From NCBI RefSeq assembly GCF_030406085.1, contig NZ_CP129002.1, positions 1,093,065-1,157,064 of the forward strand: 64,000 bases of DNA. Reading direction: 5' to 3'. The translations under genes were made by a program, and so were the position numbers. Every line of letters begins with the position of its first letter. Position 1 is the stretch's first letter. The notes beneath the pieces were generated by a model. That model did no database searches. It was not told the DNA's origin and saw only the letters and a program-made list of their open reading frames with translations. Source of the DNA: Bartonella sp. TP. GTDB lineage: Bacteria; Pseudomonadota; Alphaproteobacteria; Rhizobiales; Rhizobiaceae. Shown here in pieces: positions 21,996 to 32,422 of the stretch.

Positions 21996-24230
21996 ATGGC
22001 TAATAATAAAAATTCTGCTGTGGAAGAAATAGAGCTTAAGCGTGCGTTAGAAGAACGATATCTAGCCTATGCCCTGTCTACAATAATGCATCGCGCGCTA
22101 CCTGATGTACGAGACGGGCTAAAGCCAGTGCATCGCAGAATAATTTACGCTATGCGTTTATTAAGGCTGTATCCAAATCAAGCTTATGCAAAATGCGCCC
22201 GCATCGTGGGTGATGTTATGGGGAAATTTCACCCCCATGGCGACAGCTCTATTTACGATGCTTTGGTGCGATTGGCACAGGATTTTTCTGTACGCTACCC
22301 ATTAATAGACGGGCAGGGCAATTTTGGCAATTTAGATGGTGATAATGCTGCCGCTATGCGTTACACAGAAGCTAGAATGACAGATATTACCAGCTTTTTA
22401 CTAGATGGGCTTAATGAAGATGCCATAGATTTTCGCCTTACCTATAATGAAGAAGATAAGGAACCTGTAGTTTTACCTGCCGCTTTTCCGAATATCTTAG
22501 CTAATGGTTCATCTGGAATAGCGGTGGGTATGGCAACTTCTATTCCTCCACATAATATTTCTGAACTTTGTGAGAGCTGCTTATATCTGATACAGCATCC
22601 TAACGCCAGCACCCAGGAGCTTTTGCAGTTTGTTAAAGGCCCAGATTTCCCAACTGGTGGTATTGTAATAACCAGCCAAGAAGAATTACACGAAGCTTAT
22701 AATAGTGGCCGAGGTGGCTTTAGGCTAAGATCGAGATGGCATAAAGAAAGCGGTGAACGCGGTACTTATCGTCTTGTTGTTACCGAAATACCGTTTCAAA
22801 TACAAAAAAACCGGTTGGTAACAAAAGTACAAGAAATGCTATATGCACGCAAACTGCCTATGCTAGAAGATATACGTGATGAATCTGCCGAAGATGTGCG
22901 TATCGTTATTGAGCCAAAGTCAAAAAATACCGATGCTGAACTCTTAATGGAATCTCTATTTAAGCTTACCGAGTTTGAAGTGCGTATTGGCTTGAATATG
23001 AATGTGTTAAGCATGGGCAAAATCCCAAATGTTTTATCGCTAAAAGAAGTTTTACAGCAATGGTTAAACCATCGCAAAGAAGTTTTAGTAAGACGCTCTA
23101 ATTTTCGCTTAGCCAATATTGAAGCACGCTTAGAATTGGTAAGTGGGTATTTGATAGCTTATTTAAATTTAGATGAAGTTATAAGAATCATACGCGAAGA
23201 GGATGAGCCAAAACCAGTTCTTATAGCAAGTTTTGAGCTTACCGATAATCAGGCAGAAGCTATTTTGAATATGCGACTGCGTTCTTTGCGCCGCTTAGAA
23301 GAGCTAGAGTTAAAAAAAGAGCAAGCTGCTCTTGAAGAGGAAAAAAAACAATTAGAGACTTTGCTGGCGAGCGAAAAGCATCAATGGCAAATCTTAAGCA
23401 ATGAAATTAAGACCTTGGCAAAAAATTATGGACCAACCACAGAGCTTGGTAAACGCCGCACAGATTTTGGCACAGCAATTGAGCATGATGTTGAAGCTTT
23501 AGAACAAGCGATGATAGAAAAAGAAGCAGTTACGGTAATTATTTCTGAAATGGGCTGGGCTCGCGCACTTAAAGGCCATTTATCTTCGACTGATAATATT
23601 ACTTTTAAGGAAGGCGATCAGGCAAAATTTATTTTGCCAGCTTATACAACAGATAAATTATTATTAGTTGGTAGTGATGGTAGATTTTTTGCTTTAAATA
23701 TTCATACTCTTCCCGGCGGGCGTGGACAGGGCGAACCAATACGTCTCTTGCTTGAGCTAGAACAGGACCAAGAATTATTAGGAATTTTTATTTATAAGCC
23801 AGATGATAAATTGCTGCTAATTTCTCATCAAGGCTACGGTTTTATGGTTACACAAAGCGAGTTACTTTCTACCACTAGAAAAGGTAAACAAATTATGAAG
23901 GTGAAAGCCCCAGATAGAACGGCTTTGTGCAAAGTAGTATCTGGCACGCATTTGGCTATTATAGGCGATAATCGTAAATTGCTTGTATTTCCACTCACGG
24001 AAATTCCACATATGTCACGCGGCAAGGGAGTACGCTTGCAGAAATACAAAGATGGTGGAGTACGCGATGCTATCTGTTTCGATATTTCAACGGGACTGCA
24101 ATGGCACGATAGTGCAGGGCGTAGTTTTACAAGACAAGCCGAAGAAATAACAGAATGGCAAGGCTCTAGAGCTGCGGCTGGTAGAATGGCACCACGTGGC
24201 TTTCCAAAATCCGGTTATTTTGAGACCTAA
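21996..24230 (+). CDS. parC: DNA topoisomerase IV subunit A
   Basis: Cleaves and rejoins DNA in chromosome decatenation. The ATG at 21996 gives 744 aa; an in-frame GTG at 21981 would add five residues. The winged-helix quinolone region [17 protein letters not shown] and the catalytic tyrosine in [12 protein letters not shown] (residue 123 from the ATG) are intact. A coiled-coil region with [18 protein letters not shown] lies near 430-450, followed by a shortened C-terminal beta-propeller. Total length fits ParC rather than GyrA. Confidence 0.93.
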   Translation: MANNKNSAVEEIELKRALEERYLAYALSTIMHRALPDVRDGLKPVHRRIIYAMRLLRLYPNQAYAKCARIVGDVMGKFHPHGDSSIYDALVRLAQDFSVRYPLIDGQGNFGNLDGDNAAAMRYTEARMTDITSFLLDGLNEDAIDFRLTYNEEDKEPVVLPAAFPNILANGSSGIAVGMATSIPPHNISELCESCLYLIQHPNASTQELLQFVKGPDFPTGGIVITSQEELHEAYNSGRGGFRLRSRWHKESGERGTYRLVVTEIPFQIQKNRLVTKVQEMLYARKLPMLEDIRDESAEDVRIVIEPKSKNTDAELLMESLFKLTEFEVRIGLNMNVLSMGKIPNVLSLKEVLQQWLNHRKEVLVRRSNFRLANIEARLELVSGYLIAYLNLDEVIRIIREEDEPKPVLIASFELTDNQAEAILNMRLRSLRRLEELELKKEQAALEEEKKQLETLLASEKHQWQILSNEIKTLAKNYGPTTELGKRRTDFGTAIEHDVEALEQAMIEKEAVTVIISEMGWARALKGHLSSTDNITFKEGDQAKFILPAYTTDKLLLVGSDGRFFALNIHTLPGGRGQGEPIRLLLELEQDQELLGIFIYKPDDKLLLISHQGYGFMVTQSELLSTTRKGKQIMKVKAPDRTALCKVVSGTHLAIIGDNRKLLVFPLTEIPHMSRGKGVRLQKYKDGGVRDAICFDISTGLQWHDSAGRSFTRQAEEITEWQGSRAAAGRMAPRGFPKSGYFET

Positions 24231-24249
24231 TATTTAAAAATTTAAGCTG

Positions 24250-24714
24250 TTAACGTCCACGATATGGCGGCACATCTTGCTCTGGAATCCATGTTTGTGC
24301 TGGAGCTTCTCCGGTTTGCCAAAAAACATCTATAGGAATCCCACCGCGTGGATACCAATACCCACCTATGCGAAGCCATTTTGGCTGCAATAATTCTATC
24401 AGTCTTTTTGCAATAACTATTGTACAATCTTCATGAAAAGAGCCATGATTTCTAAATGCGCCTAAGAATAACTTCAAAGATTTGCTTTCTACCAACCATT
24501 GATCTGGTACATAATCTATAACGATATGAGCAAAATCGGGCTGCCCAGTAATTGGGCATAGTGAGGTAAATTCTGGTGCCGTAAAACGTATGCAATAGCT
24601 AATGTCATTTTGTGGGTTTGGTACTTTTTCTAAAACAGCCTCGTCTGGTGTTTGTGGCAGCTCAACTTTAGTGCCTAATTGTTTTAAATTCCCATAAACT
24701 GAATTATTACTCAT
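24250..24714 (-). CDS. queF: NADPH-dependent 7-cyano-7-deazaguanine reductase
   Basis: Reduces preQ0 to preQ1 in queuosine biosynthesis. It has 154 aa, the short type I form. The active-site segment [13 protein letters not shown] contains nucleophile Cys53 and proton donor Asp60. The downstream [20 protein letters not shown] (about 76-95) is the NADPH/substrate QueF motif. It lies four bases downstream of queC in the same transcription unit. Confidence 0.95.
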   Translation of the reverse strand: MSNNSVYGNLKQLGTKVELPQTPDEAVLEKVPNPQNDISYCIRFTAPEFTSLCPITGQPDFAHIVIDYVPDQWLVESKSLKLFLGAFRNHGSFHEDCTIVIAKRLIELLQPKWLRIGGYWYPRGGIPIDVFWQTGEAPAQTWIPEQDVPPYRGR

Positions 24715-24717
24715 AAA

Positions 24718-25413
24718 TTATTCCTTATTGAAATTAAGTATAGTTTTTTGCCAAAAATCATTATCTTCATAAATGGTTGGGTCTTCAATTTTAGCCAGAA
24801 AAAAAGCCTCACGTCGTTCTACGCAAGTGCCGCAACGGCCACAATGAATCTCTCTACCCTTATAGCAAGACCAGGTTTTTTCGAATGGTGTATTATATTT
24901 AGCACCATCTTTTACAATATCTGCTTTAGTTATAGTAGCGTAGGGGGCATTTAAGGAAACCCGGCCTTCAAGCGAATATTTTTCCATTTCATTAAAAGCT
25001 TGCAAAAAATCAGGTCGGCAATCTGGATAAATAAAATGGTCACCACCATGTACGGCTAAAGCAACTTCTTTTACCTGTTTTTTTACAGCAGCGGCAAAAG
25101 CTATGCATAAGAATATGGCATTTCTGTTCGGTACCTCAGTAATTTTCATAGTTTTTTCGGCATAGTGACCATCTGGTACATCTATAGCACTTGTTAATGC
25201 TGAGTTATCAAGGGCTTTAGTGATATTTGATAAATCAAAAATTTCAAAATCTACACTCAAATCACTAGCACATTGCTTGGCAAAAAGTAGTTCTTTTTTA
25301 TGTCTTTGGTTGTAATCAAAAGAAATTATAGCCTTTAATTTTTTATTATATGCCAAATTATAAGCAAGACTTACTGAATCTAAACCGCCAGAGCATATCA
25401 ATAAACTTGTCAT
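24718..25413 (-). CDS. queC: 7-cyano-7-deazaguanine synthase
   Basis: Converts 7-carboxy-7-deazaguanine to preQ0 with ATP and ammonia. It has 231 aa. The PP-loop SGGLDS motif is at residues about 8-13. The C-terminal zinc site shows four cysteines in CYKGREIHCGRCGTCVERRE, near residues 182-201. Its start overlaps the RNase E/G stop by four bases, so queC and queF appear to be transcribed with the RNase gene. Confidence 0.95.
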   Translation of the reverse strand: MTSLLICSGGLDSVSLAYNLAYNKKLKAIISFDYNQRHKKELLFAKQCASDLSVDFEIFDLSNITKALDNSALTSAIDVPDGHYAEKTMKITEVPNRNAIFLCIAFAAAVKKQVKEVALAVHGGDHFIYPDCRPDFLQAFNEMEKYSLEGRVSLNAPYATITKADIVKDGAKYNTPFEKTWSCYKGREIHCGRCGTCVERREAFFLAKIEDPTIYEDNDFWQKTILNFNKE

Positions 25414-27416
25414 GCTTCCCCCGTTGCTGCTGTTGCTTTTGCTTTTCTACGTTGCCACCAACCAGTCCGTTTTGGCTTCGGTGGCTCAATATTCTCTGCA
25501 TCCACTTTTTCTACTGAAATCTCTGCTGTTTCAGTAGTCGCCTCGATTTCTGTTTCTTTGAGAGCTGTTTTTTTAGGGCGTGGTTTTTTTATTTTTACGG
25601 CCTCTTCTTGCTCTACTTGTACTGGTGCTTTTTTTACAGGCTTATTTTTTTGGCTTTTTGCCGCTGCGACTTTTTTTGGCGCTTCTTTTATTTTTGCTGG
25701 TTTTTCTTCTATAATAGATGGCTCAGGCTCTGCAGCTATTCTAACCTCCATTGCATCTATAAGTAATAGCTTTTTTTGTGCTAGCCCCGCCTTTTCTATA
25801 GTAGCAATTTTATTAGCTGCATGATTGTCAGTATCTATAGTTATTTCTACATCAAATCGTTGCTCTAACTCCAATAATTGTTGCTTCTTTTTGTTAAGAA
25901 GGTATAGGCCATATTCTATATTTGTTTTTATCACTAGATTATGCTTATCGTCTTTTAATAACCACTCTTCTAATAGGCGCAAGATATAAATACCAACTGA
26001 AATTGGCGATCTAATATAGCCGAAACCGTTACAAGATTTACAGATTTGCGTAGTGCTTTCTAATACAGAAGAGCGCAATCTTTGACGGCTCATTTCTACT
26101 AGACCAAAAGGCGACATACGCCCTACTTGTATCCGAGCTCTATCAATTTTTAAGCAATCGCGTAATATTTTTTCTACTTGTTTTATATTACGCCGATCCT
26201 CCATATCAATAAAATCTATGATAACCAAGCCAGATAAGTCACGTAATCTTAGTTGCCTTGCAACTTCAGCGGCGGCTTCTAAATTGGTTTGTAGAGCAGT
26301 TTTTGCTATGCTGCTTTCCTTTGTAGCCCTTCCGGAGTTTACGTCAATAGCTACAAGCGCTTCCGTTTGATCGATAACTATATACCCGCCAGATTTTAGC
26401 CCAACGGTTGATTCTAGCATTTTGTCCAACTGTGCTTCTATGTTATATTTGGTAAATAAAGGCACTGTTTCTTTATATGGCTGCACTACTTTTGCATGGC
26501 TTGGCATAAGCATGCGCATAAAGCTTTTAGCTTCCTTATAGGCGCTTTCTCCAGATACAAGAATTTCTTCTATATCTTTCTTATACAGGTCACGTATGGC
26601 GCGTTTAATCAAACTACCTTCTTCGTGAACCAGGCAAGGCGCATGGGAAGCTAGGGTTTTGTCTCTTATATTTTCCCACAGGCGCAATAAATATTCATAA
26701 TCACGCTTTATTTCTACTTTTGTTCTAGTAGCGCCAGCTGTACGCAATATCATACCCATGCCCTGTGGGGCGTCTAAAGATTTTATCAAGGTTTTTAGAT
26801 GTTTACGATTTTGTACATTTGTTATTTTGCGCGATATGCCAACTCCTCTAGCCGTATTTGGCATCAATACGCAATAACGTCCCGCTAAGGAAAGATAGGT
26901 TGTTACCGCAGCCCCTTTATTGCCACGCTCTTCTTTAACTATTTGTATAAGTAAAATTTGGCGCTTTTTAATAACCTCATGAATCTTATATTGCTTACGA
27001 AAATTTACTTTCTTCTCTTGCAACAATTCGTCAATATCGTCATCGCTGCCTAAAGTGTCAACATCATCTTCTGTTAGTTCTTCAGAGGTTTCTGAGGCAA
27101 GTACTACATTTTCTTCTTCTAAATCATGTGCTTGGCTTTCTGCTTCTAATAATTTTTCTTTATCGGCAGTGGGAATTTGATAATAATCTGGATGTATATC
27201 AGAAAAAGCTAAAAAGCCATGGCGATTGCCACCATAATCCACAAAGGCTGCTTGCAGCGACGGCTCTACGCGCATGACTTTTGCTAGGTATATATTACCC
27301 TTTATTTGTTTTTTGTGACTGGATTCAAAATCGAACTCCTCCACTTCATTTTGATGTAAGACAGCGACTCTGGTTTCTTCATGATGCGCAGCATCTATAA
27401 GCATTTTTTTTGGCAT
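25410..27416 (-). CDS. rne: ribonuclease E/G
   Basis: Endoribonuclease of RNA decay and rRNA/tRNA processing. In 668 aa: an S1 domain from about residue 37 (IKGNIYLAKV...AFVDYG) with an acidic insertion near 105-135, the catalytic VDINSGRAT block near 355, the zinc-link CKSCNGFGYI near 455, and a small domain. The tail from about 560 is low-complexity, rich in Lys, Ala, Pro and Glu, and ends RTGWWQRRKAKATAATGEA. It is shorter than most alphaproteobacterial RNase E, so the degradosome scaffold is reduced. Confidence 0.92.
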   Translation of the reverse strand: MPKKMLIDAAHHEETRVAVLHQNEVEEFDFESSHKKQIKGNIYLAKVMRVEPSLQAAFVDYGGNRHGFLAFSDIHPDYYQIPTADKEKLLEAESQAHDLEEENVVLASETSEELTEDDVDTLGSDDDIDELLQEKKVNFRKQYKIHEVIKKRQILLIQIVKEERGNKGAAVTTYLSLAGRYCVLMPNTARGVGISRKITNVQNRKHLKTLIKSLDAPQGMGMILRTAGATRTKVEIKRDYEYLLRLWENIRDKTLASHAPCLVHEEGSLIKRAIRDLYKKDIEEILVSGESAYKEAKSFMRMLMPSHAKVVQPYKETVPLFTKYNIEAQLDKMLESTVGLKSGGYIVIDQTEALVAIDVNSGRATKESSIAKTALQTNLEAAAEVARQLRLRDLSGLVIIDFIDMEDRRNIKQVEKILRDCLKIDRARIQVGRMSPFGLVEMSRQRLRSSVLESTTQICKSCNGFGYIRSPISVGIYILRLLEEWLLKDDKHNLVIKTNIEYGLYLLNKKKQQLLELEQRFDVEITIDTDNHAANKIATIEKAGLAQKKLLLIDAMEVRIAAEPEPSIIEEKPAKIKEAPKKVAAAKSQKNKPVKKAPVQVEQEEAVKIKKPRPKKTALKETEIEATTETAEISVEKVDAENIEPPKPKRTGWWQRRKAKATAATGEA

Positions 27417-27575
27417 TAGTTAAACCCTACAGGTAGCAAAAATTATTTTTTGCTGTTCTAAAATATATTTTGCTATCCAGCTTTTTAAATACTCTAAAAG
27501 CCTTTTAACAAAACTCTAAATTTCTGTTTGAATCATTATAATTATGATTACTCACGCATTACAATAATAGTAAAT

Positions 27576-27604
27576 TTGCAATAATACAAGTTTGCATCTA
27601 TAGT
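27576..27604 (+). promoter_or_regulatory. putative sigma-70 promoter of the amidase gene
   Basis: TTGCAA (27576-27581) and TATAGT (27599-27604) are spaced 17 bases apart, 34 bases before the ATG at 27639. This is one of the best hexamer matches seen between divergent genes in the window. It drives the amidase and probably the PBP1a gene three bases downstream. Confidence 0.5.
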
Positions 27605-27638
27605 ATCTCATAAAATATCAATTTTGTTACCAGAAATC

Positions 27639-28820
27639 ATGTGGAATTTTATTTTTCGGTTTATTATTTGCTTGTTTGTCTTGGCACAGCTCATGCTCTA
27701 CAGTTATGCAGCGCAAAACCGCGCGCTTATTAGCCTATATGCTAATATTACAACACAAAATAGCACTAAGATTGTGGCTGTTTTTAATTTTAAACCAAAA
27801 TATCAGCTTAAATTGGACCAGGTTAATAATAAAAAAATTATATTTCAGTGCTCTCGGTTAGACAAAGCATTAAATATTCAAGCTGGCGGCATAGTTAATA
27901 ACATAACACGCAATGAAAACACAGATTATACAGAATTTACGTTAAGTTTAAATGAGCTGGTTAAAATAAGAAATACTAAAATGCAGGAGTTAGCTCCTGG
28001 GCTATGGCAAGTTTCTTTTGATTTAGCGATAAGCAATGCAAAATCACCTTATTTACAAAATATTACGCAAAAAAATATTGTTAAAACTATATTAGGGTCA
28101 ACAAAGCCTGAAAAAGCTAAAATTTTTACTGTTATACTTGATCCTGGGCATGGCGGCATAGATAGCGGTGCCGTGGCAGCCGATGGGATGATGGAAAAAA
28201 AACTAACTTTACAATTTGCTAAGATTCTACAAAATGTTCTAAGTTCTAACCCAAAAATAAAAGTTTTGTTAACTAGAACCACTGACACATATCTATATTT
28301 AAGCGAAAGGGTACAAAAAGCCCGAGAGCTCAAGGCCGATTTGTTTATTTCTATTCATGCGGATATTATAAATTCGCCTGCCATACGCGGCGCTACAATA
28401 TATAGGCTTTCAGAAATTGGGTCAGATAAATTGGCACAGCAATTAGCTATAAGTCAAAACAAGGTTGATGAATTAGGCAGTTTAACGCTACCAGAAACTC
28501 CAAAAGTAGAAAATATACTTTTAGATCTCACAAAAAAAGAAACCGATAATTTTCGTTCGGCAATAGTGTCTATGATGGTAAACGCGCTTAAACAACAGCA
28601 CATTCGACTTATTAATCACCCGGATAGATCGGCGAACTTTTATGTACTAAAGGCTCTAGAGTTTCCTTCAATATTAGTTGAGCTAGGTTATTTGTCGAAT
28701 AAATCTGACGAATATTTGATAAGAGATGGTAAATGGCAAATGAAAATGGCCCATGCTATGGCAAATGCCATAGAGAAATTTCGTAAATACCGACTTGCTA
28801 ATTCATCGAATCAACGATAA
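27639..28820 (+). CDS. amiC: N-acetylmuramoyl-L-alanine amidase (AmiC-type)
   Basis: Periplasmic zinc amidase that removes stem peptides from peptidoglycan during cell separation. The ATG at 27639 gives 393 aa with a signal peptide (MWNFIFRFIICLFVLAQLML); a TTG at 27624 is the alternative. An N-terminal AMIN-like domain (about 25-130) precedes the Amidase_3 domain with zinc ligands in LDPGHGGIDSGA (about 167), the Glu in MMEKKLTL, ISIHADI (about 236) and the catalytic Glu in ILVELGYLSN (about 345). Confidence 0.92.
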   Translation: MWNFIFRFIICLFVLAQLMLYSYAAQNRALISLYANITTQNSTKIVAVFNFKPKYQLKLDQVNNKKIIFQCSRLDKALNIQAGGIVNNITRNENTDYTEFTLSLNELVKIRNTKMQELAPGLWQVSFDLAISNAKSPYLQNITQKNIVKTILGSTKPEKAKIFTVILDPGHGGIDSGAVAADGMMEKKLTLQFAKILQNVLSSNPKIKVLLTRTTDTYLYLSERVQKARELKADLFISIHADIINSPAIRGATIYRLSEIGSDKLAQQLAISQNKVDELGSLTLPETPKVENILLDLTKKETDNFRSAIVSMMVNALKQQHIRLINHPDRSANFYVLKALEFPSILVELGYLSNKSDEYLIRDGKWQMKMAHAMANAIEKFRKYRLANSSNQR

Positions 28821-28823
28821 GCT

Positions 28824-31298
28824 ATGCATATTATGAAATATATAAGCTACATATTTAGCATTATGATAACTATAGGCTTTGTAGGCGTTTGCTTAGCCGC
28901 AGTTGTTGTTAATAATACGGTGAAATCTTTGCCGGATTATGCTGTTTTAAAAAATTATCAGCCGGAAGTTATGAGTCGTATCCATGCTTCTAATGGGGAG
29001 CTTATAGCAGAGTTTGCTACAAAAAAACGTTTATATTTGCCTATTCAAGCAATACCAAATCGTGTTAAATCTGCTTTTATCTCTGCCGAGGATAAAAATT
29101 TTTATAAGCATTTTGGATTAGATCCAGAAGGGCTTGCCCGCGCTGCAATAACCGACATAAAATATCTTTGGATAGGGCGTCGACCAGAGGGCGCCTCTAC
29201 TATTACTCAACAAGTAGCTAAAAATTTTCTATTAACCCCGGATGCGAGTTTAAAACGAAAAATTAAAGAAGCGGTGTTGGCTATTCATATGGAAAAGGCC
29301 TATAGCAAAGATCATATTTTAGAATTATATCTAAACGAGATTTATCTAGGTCGCGGTGCTTATGGTATAGCTGCAGCGGCTCTTACTTATTTTAATAAAG
29401 CGGCAGACGAGCTAACAATAGCAGAGGCAGCGTATTTAGCTGCCTTACCAAAAGGGCCACGCAATTACGACCCATTTAAACATCCTGACCGTGCTTTAGC
29501 AAGACGCAATTGGGTTATAGATCGTATGGCCGAGAATGGCTATATCTCTGCCAGCCAAGCCCAACAAGAAAAAGCCAAAAGTCTAAGCGTGCATTTACGT
29601 GATGATGATAATATTAGCTTTGCTGATGATTATTTTGTAGAAGAAGTACGAAAACAATTATTGGCAAAATATGGGGCTTCTACTTTATATGGCGGTGGCT
29701 TATCTGTACGCACTACGTTAAATCCTAATTATCAGCTTGTTGCTCGTAAAGCTTTACAGCAGGGGTTAATTAAATTTGATAAAAACAAAGGATGGCGTGG
29801 ACCATATAAACATATCGAGTTAAAGAGCGGTTGGCAAGAAACCTTCGCTCAGATACCAGGCGTTAACGATGTGCCAGAATGGCAGCTGGCTGTGGTAACT
29901 AAAGTTGGCTCTGATAAAGCACAAATTACCTTGCAACCACATATAGACCTAGCCGGAAAACTAGTCGATTTACAAAAAACTGGTACTATAACTGCTAAAG
30001 ATGCAAAATGGGCTTATCGTTTATTAGACGCAAAGTCTTTTGCCGTTACGCATGCTGCCGATTTAAAAAATGTGCTTAAAATTGGCGACGTAATTTTTGT
30101 AGAGCCTATAAATAAAGACAGCAATGAATTTCAACTATGCCAACTACCAGAAATACAAGGTGCTATGCTAGCTATGAATCCAACTACTGGCCGTATATTA
30201 GCGATGGTAGGCGGATTTTCTTTTGCTCAGTCAGAGTTTAACCGAGCAACGCAAGCAGCTAGGCAACCAGGCTCGGCATTTAAGCCTATAGTCTACGCAG
30301 CCGCTTTAGACAACGGCTATACACCAGCCTCAGTAGTTTTAGACGGGCCAGTAGAAATTGACCAACAAGATGGCACCGTGTGGAAACCAAAAAATTATGA
30401 AGGTGGTTTTTCAGGTCCTTCTACGTTACGCTTTGGTATAGAACACTCACGCAACCTTATGACTGTACGATTAGCAAATGATTTAGGCATGTCAACGGTA
30501 GCGGAATATGCCAAGCGCTTTGGGGTGTATGACAATATGCCGCCGTTATTATCTATGTCTCTTGGCGCCGGCGAAACAACATTGCTAAAAATGGTAAAAG
30601 CCTATGCAATTATAGCTAATAAAGGTAAGTCTTTGGAGCCAACGCTTATAGATAGAATACAAGACAGATATGGCAAGACCATTTATAAGCATGATCAACG
30701 TATTTGTGAAAATTGTAATGCAGATGGGTGGCATAATCAAGAAGAGCCGAAATTGATTGACAATAGAGAGCAAGTTTTAGATCCGATGACAGCTTATCAA
30801 ATCACATCCATGCTTGAAGGTGTAGTGCAGCGAGGCACGGGGCATAGTTTAAAATATTTAAATAAAAACATTGCCGCTAAAACTGGAACTACAAATGACT
30901 CGAAAGATGCTTGGTTCATAGGCTTTACTCCTAATATTGTTGTTGGTGTTTATCTGGGCTATGATCAACCCCGTACGTTAGGTTTTGGCGGCACCGGAGC
31001 AGTATTAGCTGCGCCTGTCTTTGGAGATTTTTTTGCTAAAGCTCTGGGGCAGGAGCCGGATGTACCTTTTGAAGTGCCAGCAGGAATGCTGCAGATCCCT
31101 ATAGACCCCAAAACTGGTATGCGCGTTACCGAAGATGACGAAGATTCTATAATTGAAGACTTTAAACCAGGTACAGGTCCAGCCGACAGTTACGAGGTTA
31201 TAGGCGGTACAGATATATTTAAAGAAGGGGTGCGGGTACCACCCTTATCTATGCAGGCACAGGATGCTATAGAAAATGGCGAAAGCGGCTTATATTAA
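28824..31298 (+). CDS. mrcA: penicillin-binding protein 1A
   Basis: Bifunctional peptidoglycan glycosyltransferase/transpeptidase, 824 aa. It has one N-terminal membrane helix (residues about 5-27). The GT51 domain shows the catalytic Glu motif SAEDKNFYKHFGLDPEG (about 91-107) and EGASTITQQVAKNFLL. An OB-like insertion follows. The transpeptidase domain has Ser484 in RQPGSAFKP, the SRN motif in HSRNLMT, and KTGTT near 690. It lies three bases after the amidase gene, forming a cell-wall pair. A second ATG is in frame at 28833. Confidence 0.95.
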   Translation: MHIMKYISYIFSIMITIGFVGVCLAAVVVNNTVKSLPDYAVLKNYQPEVMSRIHASNGELIAEFATKKRLYLPIQAIPNRVKSAFISAEDKNFYKHFGLDPEGLARAAITDIKYLWIGRRPEGASTITQQVAKNFLLTPDASLKRKIKEAVLAIHMEKAYSKDHILELYLNEIYLGRGAYGIAAAALTYFNKAADELTIAEAAYLAALPKGPRNYDPFKHPDRALARRNWVIDRMAENGYISASQAQQEKAKSLSVHLRDDDNISFADDYFVEEVRKQLLAKYGASTLYGGGLSVRTTLNPNYQLVARKALQQGLIKFDKNKGWRGPYKHIELKSGWQETFAQIPGVNDVPEWQLAVVTKVGSDKAQITLQPHIDLAGKLVDLQKTGTITAKDAKWAYRLLDAKSFAVTHAADLKNVLKIGDVIFVEPINKDSNEFQLCQLPEIQGAMLAMNPTTGRILAMVGGFSFAQSEFNRATQAARQPGSAFKPIVYAAALDNGYTPASVVLDGPVEIDQQDGTVWKPKNYEGGFSGPSTLRFGIEHSRNLMTVRLANDLGMSTVAEYAKRFGVYDNMPPLLSMSLGAGETTLLKMVKAYAIIANKGKSLEPTLIDRIQDRYGKTIYKHDQRICENCNADGWHNQEEPKLIDNREQVLDPMTAYQITSMLEGVVQRGTGHSLKYLNKNIAAKTGTTNDSKDAWFIGFTPNIVVGVYLGYDQPRTLGFGGTGAVLAAPVFGDFFAKALGQEPDVPFEVPAGMLQIPIDPKTGMRVTEDDEDSIIEDFKPGTGPADSYEVIGGTDIFKEGVRVPPLSMQAQDAIENGESGLY

Positions 31299-31314
31299 CA
31301 TAAGGTCTAAGTAA

Positions 31315-32422
31315 ATGCGGACAGAAACAGAATTATTAATTAAGGAACTTAAACAAGCAATAGATTTGCTGAGGAGGCACCTTTGACTGGGAAAACGCCA
31401 TAAAAGAATTAGCTAATTTAAACCAACAGCTAGAATTACCAAATTTTTGGGATAATACAGAGCACGCGCAGGCAGTTATGCGCAATCGGCAGATGCTAGA
31501 AAATAACATAAATGAGCTGCAGGATTTTGAAAATAGCTTAAATAATTATGTAGAATTAATAGAATTAGCTGAGCAAGAAGGTGATTTAAATCTGGTTGCA
31601 GAAGCCGAAGCTGGTCTAAAAGGCCTGCAACAACAACTGAAGGCCAAACAAATCAAAACTCTGTTATCGGGAGAAGCAGATTCTAATGATTCTTATCTTG
31701 AAATACATGCAGGCGCAGGCGGCACAGAAAGTCAAGATTGGGCTTCTATGTTGTTACGTATGTATAGTCGCTGGGCTGAAAAGCATGGTATGAAGATACA
31801 GCTTTTGGAAATACATGCAGGGGAAGAGGCTGGGATAAAATCTGCCACCATATTAGTAAGTGGGCATAACGCTTACGGAATGCTTAAAACAGAATCAGGT
31901 GTGCATCGTTTAGTTCGTATCTCGCCTTTTGACTCTAATGCCAGAAGGCATACGTCTTTTTCTAGCATTTGGGCTTACCCAGTAATTGATGACAATATTA
32001 CTGTAGAACTTAATGAATCAGAGGTGCGTATTGATACCTATAGAGCTTCTGGTGCTGGTGGACAACACATTAATACGACTGATTCAGCAGTACGCATTAC
32101 GCATATTAAAACTGGCATTGTTGTGCAATGTCAGGCTGAACGCTCACAACATAGAAACAAAGCTGCTGCCTGGGCTATGTTGCGCTCTCGCTTATACGAG
32201 CTAGAGTTACAAAAACGCGAAGAAGAGGCGAATAAAGTACAAAATACTAAAACGGATATAGGATGGGGGCACCAAATTCGTTCTTATGTATTGCAGCCCT
32301 ATCAATCGATTAAAGATCTACGTACAAATTTTGAAAGTACAAATACAAAGGCCGTGTTAGATGGTGATATAGATGGATTTATTGAAGCTTCCTTGGCTGC
32401 TAGAATTTACGAGGCACAATAG
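31315..32422 (+). CDS. prfB: peptide chain release factor 2 with programmed +1 frameshift
   Basis: Releases peptides at UGA and UAA. The ATG frame runs 23 codons from 31315 to an in-frame TGA at 31384-31386. The slip site CTT TGA C is preceded by a Shine-Dalgarno-like GAGGAGG, which is the classic RF2 autoregulatory +1 frameshift. The second frame continues [10 protein letters not shown] to the TAG at 32422, giving about 369 aa. The SPF tripeptide ([14 protein letters not shown]) and the GGQ motif ([15 protein letters not shown]) are intact. High RF2 ends its own synthesis at the UGA. Confidence 0.96.
31375..31387 (+). promoter_or_regulatory. RF2 programmed +1 frameshift site
   Basis: An AGGAGG element followed by CAC CTT TGA C: the ribosome pauses at UGA, the upstream SD-like element pairs with 16S rRNA, and peptidyl-tRNA-Leu slips from CUU to UUU. 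Downstream reading resumes at GAC (31385). The layout matches the canonical prfB recoding signal. Confidence 0.93.

Noticed and set aside
32265..32275. GGGGGCACC resembling the tRNA-Thr 3' end (possible att copy)
   Set aside because: It lies inside the conserved coding sequence of prfB and the match is too short.
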